A stretch of 5,575 nucleotides of DNA, from assembly GCA_002292165.1 (NCBI GenBank), contig DBBK01000102.1, forward strand, positions 2,923-8,497, in the 5' to 3' direction. The stretch's first letter is position 1. Every line of letters starts with the position of its first letter. The DNA is from Brevundimonas sp. UBA986. GTDB taxonomy: Bacteria > Pseudomonadota > Alphaproteobacteria > Caulobacterales > Caulobacteraceae. The notes under the pieces are model-generated. The model saw only the letters and a list, made by a program, of their open reading frames with translations, did not search any database and had not been told where the DNA came from. Made by a program: the position numbers and the translations under genes. Positions 1 to 5,575 of this stretch are shown here, piece by piece.

Positions 1-116
1 TCCACATCGCCCACCGCCTGCATGCGCGGCGCATATTTGGGCAGGCGCGATCCGTCGACCAGGCCGGTCGTCCCCTTGTCGCCGGTGCGGGTGTAGATCT
101 TGTTCAGGACGACCAC
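1..116 (-). CDS. pduO: PduO-type cob(I)alamin adenosyltransferase, N-terminal part (cut by window edge)
   Basis: This family moves the 5'-deoxyadenosyl group of ATP onto cob(I)alamin or cob(I)yrinic acid a,c-diamide, making adenosylcobalamin in the cytoplasm. Only the first 38 codons are here. They read MVVLNKIYTRTGDKGTTGLV followed by DGSRLPKY and QAVGDVD. The TRTGDxGTTGLxDGSRxxK segment (about residues 9-27) is the ATP-binding N-terminal signature of the PduO family, and the GDVDE-type start of the next helix follows. The start is taken as GTG at 116-114, because the conserved VLNKIYTRTG begins right after it. A G-run in the last codons of the upstream gene (minus strand, about 125-128) can serve as ribosome binding site. 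The gene begins only four bases after the stop of the HIG1 gene, so the two are probably co-transcribed and translationally coupled. Databases often call this protein cobO, although CobO/BtuR is a different fold; the symbol is therefore tentative. Confidence 0.85.
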   Translation of the reverse strand, partial: MVVLNKIYTRTGDKGTTGLVDGSRLPKYAPRMQAVGDV

Positions 117-120
117 GGCG

Positions 121-327
121 TCAGGCCCCGTGCGTCGATTTCCACCACAGGCCGGCGATCAGAAGCACCACCGCCGTGGCCTGCAGCCCGACGCGCAGCC
201 GCATCAGCCTGTTGGAATTGGACCGCGCATAGTCCCCGCCCCGATAGAGCGAATACAGGCCGAAGCCCAGGGCGATCGCGACCGCCAGGACCGACAGCGG
301 GATCAGGATGTTGAACAGGGTTCCCAT
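121..327 (-). CDS. Small twin transmembrane helix protein, HIG1 domain family
   Basis: The product is a 68-residue inner-membrane protein with two predicted membrane helices, about residues 4-27 and 47-62. A short polar, basic loop (YRGGDYARSNSNRLMRLR) lies between them. The stretch N39-RLM-R43-L-R45-VGL-Q49 matches the HIG1 signature (Q/I)x3(R/H)xRx3Q except at its first position, where it has N. HIG1 proteins in mitochondria (Rcf1, HIGD1A) bind and tune cytochrome c oxidase or respiratory supercomplexes. A similar respiratory role here is inference only. In alphaproteobacteria such small proteins are, from memory, often found next to a cobalamin adenosyltransferase, which fits the four-base gap to the downstream gene. 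The ATG is preceded by a purine-rich G-stretch on the minus strand (about 331-341). A 59-base gap separates it from the upstream regulator gene, with no clear terminator, so read-through is possible. Confidence 0.85.
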   Translation of the reverse strand: MGTLFNILIPLSVLAVAIALGFGLYSLYRGGDYARSNSNRLMRLRVGLQATAVVLLIAGLWWKSTHGA

Positions 328-386
328 GCCCCGACCCTAACCCATCGCCGCAGGGGACGGGAGCGGATTTCGTCTCGTTCCTCGCC

Positions 387-1355
387 TCAGCCTCTCTGCC
401 GGCCCCGATACAGCATGGCCACGTCGCAGCGGGCGTATCGCGCTCCGAACCGGGCCATGATGTCCGCGTCGTGGACGAAGCCCAGCTTCTCATACAGATG
501 GATGGCCGGGGCGCATTTGGAGTTGGTGAGCAGATAAAGGGTCTCGGCCCCCAGCTCGCCCGCCCGGGCGATGACGGCCTCCAGCAGCACCTCCCCGACC
601 TTCAGCCCCCGCGCGGTCTCGCGCACCCCCATCTTGGTCAGTTCGAACTGATGCTCGCCGGTCTTCTGCAGGGCGCAGGTTCCCACCACGCCCAGCGCCC
701 CCGCCTTCGCGAACAGGATGTCGCCGCCGGGATCGACGATGCGCGCGCGCGGGTTCTCCAGCACCTCGCGGTCCGTCGGTTCCAGCACGAACATGGAGGA
801 AATCCATTCGGCGTTGATGTCGTGGAAGTCCTGGGCCCGGCTGTTCTCGAAGGGCAGGATCTCGACGGCTGGCCGGACCGCCCCCCCGCCCCACTCATTG
901 AGCGGCTTTTCGGTCAATCGCGCCTCGATGGCGTCCAGCTGTTCCAGCAAACTTCCCTTCAACTCCGCGCACAGGGCGACCACCGCCGCCTCCACCGCGG
1001 GCCAGACCGCGACACGCGACCGGGCCATCAGCTCCAACCCCTCGGGGCTCAGCCGCACCGTCCGCCGCCGCCGGTCCGACGACGGCGTCGCCGCCTCGAT
1101 CAGCCCCATCTCCGTCAGCTTGGCCACTGTGCGGGTCACGCCGGGCTGGCTGACCCCGGTCGCCTCGACCAGATCGCCGACGCCCAGCGGCCCGTGCCGG
1201 TCCAGCGCCGCCAGAACCGGATACTGCGCCGGCTGCACCGGCAGACCGGCCTGCTCGACCACCTTGAGCACATCGGCCTGCATGCTCTCCCCGATCCGCT
1301 TCAGACGGCTGCCGAGAAACAGGAAGGGCCGTTCGCGAATGACGTCGGAGACCAT
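387..1355 (-). CDS. MarR-family winged-helix regulator fused to GNAT N-acetyltransferase
   Basis: This is a 322-residue two-domain protein. Residues 11-35 (FLGSRLKRIGESMQADV) form the MarR N-terminal dimerisation helix. Residues about 45-105 form the winged helix, with recognition helix VSQPGVTRTVAKL (68-80) and basic wing SSDRRRRTVRLS. A linker helix follows to about 150. Residues about 162-317 are a GNAT domain: the acetyl-CoA strand/loop is LTKMGVRETARGLKVGEVLL (239-258), and motif B is LLTNSKCAPAIHLYEKLGF (275-293). The pyrophosphate loop reads RGLKVG, with K where G is common. Length is usual for MarR-GNAT fusions; acetylation substrate and ligand are unknown. The ATG at 1355 is chosen because the conserved N-terminus begins just after it. 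A farther in-frame ATG at 1457 would translate the AT-rich operator block into YISSYINGCA-like residues. It heads a leftward gene set with the HIG1 and adenosyltransferase genes and is probably self-regulated through that block. Confidence 0.9.
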   Translation of the reverse strand: MVSDVIRERPFLFLGSRLKRIGESMQADVLKVVEQAGLPVQPAQYPVLAALDRHGPLGVGDLVEATGVSQPGVTRTVAKLTEMGLIEAATPSSDRRRRTVRLSPEGLELMARSRVAVWPAVEAAVVALCAELKGSLLEQLDAIEARLTEKPLNEWGGGAVRPAVEILPFENSRAQDFHDINAEWISSMFVLEPTDREVLENPRARIVDPGGDILFAKAGALGVVGTCALQKTGEHQFELTKMGVRETARGLKVGEVLLEAVIARAGELGAETLYLLTNSKCAPAIHLYEKLGFVHDADIMARFGARYARCDVAMLYRGRQRG

Positions 1356-1360
1356 GGCGC

Positions 1361-1398
1361 ACCCATTTATATAACTGGATATATAACTGCATATGCAA
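1361..1398 (-). promoter_or_regulatory. AT-rich operator/promoter block of the MarR-GNAT gene
   Basis: This block is sharply AT-rich in a GC-rich window and ends six bases before the regulator start codon. It holds a 16-bp palindrome with one mismatched pair (1363-1378, CCATTTATATAACTGG) and a perfect 10-bp palindrome TGCATATGCA (1388-1397). It also holds a 10-bp direct repeat TATATAACTG at 1368-1377 and 1380-1389. The palindrome centres are 22 bp apart, about two helical turns. On the minus strand, TTGCAT (1398-1393) and TTATAT (1374-1369), 18 bases apart, could be -35 and -10 elements. That is inference, because alphaproteobacterial promoters are degenerate. MarR proteins bind as dimers to such AT-rich palindromes and usually repress their own gene. 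Confidence 0.6.
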
Positions 1399-1498
1399 TC
1401 AGTGCCGGTCAAGCGGGTTAACGCCCCGGTGACCGTGTTCAAAGGGGCCTTGGTCAACCTTTCCTGCGTACGGTGGCGCTTCCTCCCCGGGACCCTTG

Positions 1499-2626
1499 AT
1501 GACCGACCGCTCGATCCGAAACCTGGCCAATCTGCGCGACTCGGCGTCGACCTCCCGTGTGCTCAACCTCACGGCCGTCCATGCCGAGCACGGCCATACG
1601 GAGGAGTGGGCCGAGGCGCCCCTGTTCAGGAACCCCCTGCTCAACCGCGCCCTGCTGATCAAGCACCGACTGCGCCGCGACGAGCTGGACCGCTTCCGCC
1701 TGCGCCGTCACGTGGCCACCAAGATCGTCCTGCCGATCGACGCCGACGATCTGCGCGTCGGCGGCCGCTACATCTTCGTCGGCGAGATCGGTTATGAGGC
1801 GACGATGCAGCAGGTATTCGGCATCGGCCCGGATCACCCCGACATCGCCACGCTGAAGGTCATGGACGCCCTGCCCGGCCTCGACCCCTTCCTGCTGCGC
1901 GAGGCCCTGCGCCGCAGCGGCGTCAGCCCGGCGACCTGCTACTTCAACCTGTCGGAAGCCGACCTCGGCGCCATGATCGCCTTCGTCGGCGAGGAGATCA
2001 CCCCCCTGGTCGACCTGTCGATGGGGCCCGACGCCGATCTCTCGGCCGAGAACCCGGTCGCGCGCCTGACCGACAAGATCCTGTCCAACTCGGCCGGCGA
2101 CGACCTGAGCGCCTTGGGCATGACCCTGCGCCTCAAGCCCGAAGAGTATGAGGAGGGCATCTTCTGCTGGAAGGGCTTCCTCTATTACAAATGGGTTCTG
2201 CGCGGCGTCATCGGGGACGTGGGCGCCGTCGTCGAGGCGGTCCGCACCGTCAAGCCTCGTGGCCGCCCGACCGACCAGCAGTATGTCGCCCTGGACCGCA
2301 GCCGCGAGACGGTGCGCCGCCGCATCTCGGCCACCTGCGACAGCACCGCGACCATGCTCCGGGTCTATGACGACGCCTTCAACGGCCTGACCCAGGAGGG
2401 CGACCCGGCCGGCTTCCGCGACTTCCTGCGCGACGCCCCGCACCTGTTCGCCAAGCTGGGCGAGCGGCTGGGCGCGGTCCAGCATATCGTCAGCTTCTGG
2501 AAATACCGGATGGCGCCCGGCAAGCCCCTGCCGACGCCGGAGGAACTGCTCGACCTCCTGGCCGATTTCGAGGTCAGCCTGACCGGCCGCGACGAGGCGC
2601 CGGGCGGCATCTCCCTCGCCGCCTGA
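1499..2626 (+). CDS. Conserved-looking hypothetical protein, 375 residues, no recognised domain
   Basis: I do not recognise this family. The product is a soluble 375-residue protein with no signal peptide or membrane segment. A basic helix-like stretch lies at residues 50-71 (RALLIKHRLRRDELDRFRLRR). A mixed segment follows at 75-110 (KIVLPIDADDLRVGGRYIFV), then an acidic middle (151-185, including GEEITPLVDLS). Aromatic-rich IFCWKGFLYYKWVLRG is at 221-236, and long predicted helices run to the C-terminus. Strong G/C at third codon positions on this strand supports this frame over a 399-codon antisense frame. ATG at 1499 is preferred over the adjacent TTG at 1496; GGGA about eight bases upstream is a weak ribosome binding site. 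It is divergent from the MarR-GNAT gene (143-bp gap) and convergent with ahcY. The aromatic motif and length suggest a real conserved protein, perhaps lineage-restricted to Caulobacterales, but that is inference. Confidence 0.8.
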   Translation: MTDRSIRNLANLRDSASTSRVLNLTAVHAEHGHTEEWAEAPLFRNPLLNRALLIKHRLRRDELDRFRLRRHVATKIVLPIDADDLRVGGRYIFVGEIGYEATMQQVFGIGPDHPDIATLKVMDALPGLDPFLLREALRRSGVSPATCYFNLSEADLGAMIAFVGEEITPLVDLSMGPDADLSAENPVARLTDKILSNSAGDDLSALGMTLRLKPEEYEEGIFCWKGFLYYKWVLRGVIGDVGAVVEAVRTVKPRGRPTDQQYVALDRSRETVRRRISATCDSTATMLRVYDDAFNGLTQEGDPAGFRDFLRDAPHLFAKLGERLGAVQHIVSFWKYRMAPGKPLPTPEELLDLLADFEVSLTGRDEAPGGISLAA

Positions 2627-2635
2627 TCGGCCATC

Positions 2636-2669
2636 AAAAAAGCCCCGCGACACCGCCGCGGGGCTCTTT
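2636..2669. terminator. Bidirectional intrinsic terminator between the 375-residue gene and ahcY
   Basis: A perfect 9-bp inverted repeat (AGCCCCGCG at 2641-2649, CGCGGGGCT at 2657-2665) encloses a 7-base loop. Read on the minus strand, the hairpin is followed by six T's (complement of 2636-2641, the first overlapping the stem base), an excellent Rho-independent terminator for ahcY. On the plus strand the tail is only CTTTC, so termination of the 375-residue gene may be weaker. It is placed 14 bases after one stop codon and 21 before the other. Confidence 0.9.
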
Positions 2670-2690
2670 CGTTCGGGCTTTCGCCCTCAC

Positions 2691-4082
<1,392 letters not shown>

Positions 4083-4139
4083 TCAGGGGGCTCCTGGAGC
4101 GCACGACCTCTGGCCGGTCGCGAATTGGCGGTTGCAGGC

Positions 4140-4168
4140 CCTATAGCCCCAGCCGGTTAATGGGGCAA
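4140..4168 (-). promoter_or_regulatory. ahcY: Putative ahcY promoter
   Basis: On the minus strand TTGCCC (4168-4163) and TATAGG (4145-4140) are 17 bases apart, an acceptable sigma-70-type -35/-10 pair. They would start transcription near 4133, leaving a leader of about 50 bases before the ahcY ATG. The element lies between the palindrome at 4173-4194 and the gene. An inverted repeat GCCCCA-N9-TGGGGC (4146-4166) fills the space between the two hexamers. It is called by eye only; consensus matches are imperfect. Confidence 0.4.
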
Positions 4169-4172
4169 TAAA

Positions 4173-4194
4173 CATATAAGGATATCCTTATGTG
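4173..4194. promoter_or_regulatory. Palindromic operator between ahcY and bioB, SahR-like
   Basis: ATAAGGATATCCTTAT (4176-4191) is a perfect 16-bp palindrome. Allowing one mismatched pair (4175/4192), the symmetry extends to 4173-4194, giving 10 of 11 matching pairs. It is AT-rich in a GC-rich background and sits about 94 bases from the ahcY ATG and 50 from the bioB ATG. From memory, alphaproteobacterial SahR, an ArsR-family regulator that senses S-adenosylhomocysteine, uses operators with a central GATATC flanked by A/T-rich arms upstream of methyl-cycle genes. The assignment to SahR is inference; the palindrome itself is plain in the sequence. Confidence 0.7.
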
Positions 4195-4241
4195 AGAGTC
4201 GCCGCTTGGCGCGCTCCGCCGACAGGTCTACGGAATCCCGC

Positions 4242-5267
4242 ATGGCCGACGACGCATCCCCCATCCGCCCCCCCAAGAACCAGGCTGGCTTTGATCTCAG
4301 CCTGCCGCGCCACGACTGGACGCTGGATCAGGTCGAGGCCCTGTTCGCCCGCCCCTTCATGGAGCTGGTCTTCGAGGCCGCGACCGTGCACCGGCGCTGG
4401 TTCGATCCGTCCGAGGTGCAAAAGTCCCAGCTGCTGTCGATCAAGACCGGCGGCTGCGCCGAGAACTGCGGCTATTGCAGCCAATCGGCCAGCTTCGACA
4501 CGGGCCTCAAGGCCGAGAAGCTGATGGACGCCACCGCCGTCATCGCCGAGGCCATGGCGGCCAAGGCCGGCGGCGCCTCGCGCTTCTGCATGGGCGCGGC
4601 CTGGCGCGAACTGAAGGACCGCGACACCCCCAGGCTGGCCACCATGATCGCCGGCGTGAAGGCCCTGGGCCTGGAGACCTGCGCGACGCTCGGCATGCTG
4701 ACCGCCGACCAGGCGCAGCAGCTCAAGGACGCCGGGCTGGACTACTACAATCACAACCTCGACACCGGGCCGGAGTACTACGCCGAGGTCGTCACGACGC
4801 GGACCTATCAGGACCGGCTCGACACCTTGCAGCATGTGCGCGACGCCGGAATGTCGACCTGCTGCGGCGGCATCGTCGGCATGGGCGAGAGCCGCCGGGA
4901 CCGCGCGGGCCTGCTGCACGCCCTGGCCACCCTGCCCGAACACCCCGACAGCCTGCCGGTCAATGCGCTGGTCCCGGTGACCGGCACCCCGCTGGGCGAG
5001 CGGGTGCTCAAGACCGGCGAGATCGATCCGATCGAGTTCGTGCGCACCGTCGCCGTCGCCCGTCTGGTCTGCCCGAAAGCGATGGTGCGGCTGTCGGCGG
5101 GCCGGGAGACCATGAGCCCGGAGATGCAGGCCCTGTGCTTCCTCGCCGGCGCCAACTCCATCTTCGTCGGCGGCAAGCTGCTGACCACGCCCAATCCCGA
5201 ACAGGACGAGGACGCCAGGCTGTTCGCCCTGCTCGACCTGAAGCCGATGCAGCCGCTGCACGCCTGA
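4242..5267 (+). CDS. bioB: Biotin synthase (radical SAM)
   Basis: BioB inserts sulfur into dethiobiotin, the last step of biotin synthesis, using a SAM-cleaving [4Fe-4S] cluster and a sacrificial [2Fe-2S] cluster. The 341-residue product carries the radical-SAM motif C72-x3-C76-x2-C79 (GGCAENCGYCSQ). The likely [2Fe-2S] ligands are C116 (RFCMGAAW), C147 (ETCATLGM), C207 (STCCGGIVGMGE) and R283 (VRLSAGRE). YNHNLDTGPEYY and AGANSIFVGGKLLTTPNP are further family signatures. Compared with E. coli BioB it has about 19 extra N-terminal residues, rich in Pro and polar residues. ATG at 4242 is preferred over an upstream in-frame TTG at 4206; a weak GGA precedes it. No other bio gene is in view. It is divergent from ahcY and overlooks the shared palindrome, and a HPP-family gene follows after seven bases, probably in the same transcript. 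Confidence 0.98.
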   Translation: MADDASPIRPPKNQAGFDLSLPRHDWTLDQVEALFARPFMELVFEAATVHRRWFDPSEVQKSQLLSIKTGGCAENCGYCSQSASFDTGLKAEKLMDATAVIAEAMAAKAGGASRFCMGAAWRELKDRDTPRLATMIAGVKALGLETCATLGMLTADQAQQLKDAGLDYYNHNLDTGPEYYAEVVTTRTYQDRLDTLQHVRDAGMSTCCGGIVGMGESRRDRAGLLHALATLPEHPDSLPVNALVPVTGTPLGERVLKTGEIDPIEFVRTVAVARLVCPKAMVRLSAGRETMSPEMQALCFLAGANSIFVGGKLLTTPNPEQDEDARLFALLDLKPMQPLHA

Positions 5268-5274
5268 TCCGCCC

Positions 5275-5575
5275 ATGAAGGTCTTCGCGCCCATCCTCGC
5301 CGGGGCCACCCTGCGCGACCGCGCCGTCGCCTGTCTGGGGGCGCTGTTCGGCATCGCCGCGACCGGCCTGATCAGCCGGACGATCCTCGGCGATCTCGAC
5401 CTCGCCATGCTGCTGGCCGCGCCCCTGGGCGCCTCGGCCGTGCTCGTGTTCGCCGTTCCCGCCAGTCCGATGGGCCAGCCCTGGCCGGTGATCGGCGGCA
5501 ATTTCATCTCCGCCCTGTCGGGCGTGGTCGCAGCCCATCTGATTCCCGAGCCGATGATCGCGGCGGGCGCCGCCG
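5275..5575 (+). CDS. HPP-family integral membrane protein, N-terminal 100 residues (cut by window edge)
   Basis: The visible part has alternating hydrophobic helices, about residues 17-34, 43-61 and 72-90. It carries the family-typical stretch APLGASAVLVFAVPASPMGQPWPVIGGN (49-76), with G-A-S-A-V and SPxxQPW at the helix boundary. HPP proteins are small inner-membrane proteins, usually with four or five helices. Homologues in cyanobacteria and chloroplasts have been linked to nitrite transport, but most bacterial members have no known substrate. The start ATG lies seven bases after the bioB stop, so co-transcription and coupling are likely. Whether it has anything to do with biotin is not shown. 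The C-terminus, including a possible CBS-domain extension known in some members, is outside the window. Confidence 0.85.
   Translation, partial: MKVFAPILAGATLRDRAVACLGALFGIAATGLISRTILGDLDLAMLLAAPLGASAVLVFAVPASPMGQPWPVIGGNFISALSGVVAAHLIPEPMIAAGAA

Noticed and set aside
328..386. Possible terminator between the MarR-GNAT and HIG1 genes
   Set aside because: No stem of useful length followed by a T-run on the minus strand; only G/C-rich spacer and a ribosome binding site are visible.
471..1421. Plus-strand open frame of 316 codons over the MarR-GNAT gene
   Set aside because: Antisense to a clear two-domain protein; Gln/His/Arg-rich low-complexity translation without motifs.
1356..1457. Upstream ATG at 1457 as start of the MarR-GNAT protein
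   Set aside because: The extra 34 residues would encode the palindromic AT-rich promoter block; the conserved MarR N-terminus starts just after 1355.
1454..2653. Minus-strand open frame of 399 codons, longer than the 375-residue gene it overlaps
   Set aside because: Third-position G/C bias favours the plus frame; the minus frame runs through the terminator hairpin and the divergent intergenic region and has shadow-like composition.
4083..4139. SAH or SAM riboswitch in the ahcY leader
   Set aside because: The conserved core sequences of the SAH riboswitch are not recognisable, and the leader after the putative start is only about 50 bases; GCTCCAGGAGC around the ribosome binding site is too compact for a stable RNA hairpin.
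4086..4150. Pairing of GGGGCT (minus strand 4150-4145) with AGCCCC beside the ahcY ribosome binding site
   Set aside because: If the promoter call is right, the upstream arm is not transcribed; a 6-base G/C match is not rare in this composition.
4206..4241. TTG at 4206 as bioB start
   Set aside because: The ATG at 4242 already gives a longer-than-usual N-terminus, and the extra 12 residues resemble no BioB sequence.
4188..5507. Minus-strand open frame of 439 codons over bioB and the HPP gene
   Set aside because: Antisense shadow; the opposite strand has complete biotin synthase motifs and a HPP signature.

Overview
The window is GC-rich, with strong G/C preference at third codon positions and long antisense shadow frames. 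It fits an alphaproteobacterium, most probably of the Caulobacterales (Brevundimonas/Caulobacter-like). That placement is inferred from gene content, protein style, GANTC sites in a promoter region and the alphaproteobacterial-type HIG1/adenosyltransferase pair. No RNA gene, CRISPR array, insertion sequence or integrase is visible. It reads as core chromosome rather than a mobile island.

Left part (1-1355, minus strand): three genes read leftward. First is a MarR-type winged-helix regulator fused to a GNAT acetyltransferase. Then comes a 68-residue twin-membrane-helix protein with the HIG1 signature. Four bases further on is the start of a PduO-type cob(I)alamin adenosyltransferase, cut by the window edge. 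The fused regulator is preceded by a very AT-rich block (1361-1398) carrying two palindromes and a 12-bp-period direct repeat, a likely self-regulatory operator/promoter.

Middle (1499-2690): a 375-residue soluble protein of unknown function reads rightward. It converges on ahcY, and a single strong hairpin terminator between them can serve both directions.

Right part (2691-5575): ahcY (S-adenosylhomocysteine hydrolase, minus strand) is divergent from bioB (biotin synthase, plus strand). Their shared 159-bp intergenic region holds a perfect 16-bp palindrome, resembling what I recall of operators of the ArsR-type regulator SahR, next to a plausible ahcY promoter. A HPP-family membrane protein starts 7 bases after bioB and runs off the window.

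Several genes touch adenosyl/methyl chemistry: AhcY removes S-adenosylhomocysteine, BioB consumes S-adenosylmethionine, and the adenosyltransferase makes adenosylcobalamin. The shared palindrome is the most concrete regulatory link. The most open gene is the 375-residue protein. I see no convincing new multi-gene defence or mobile system.
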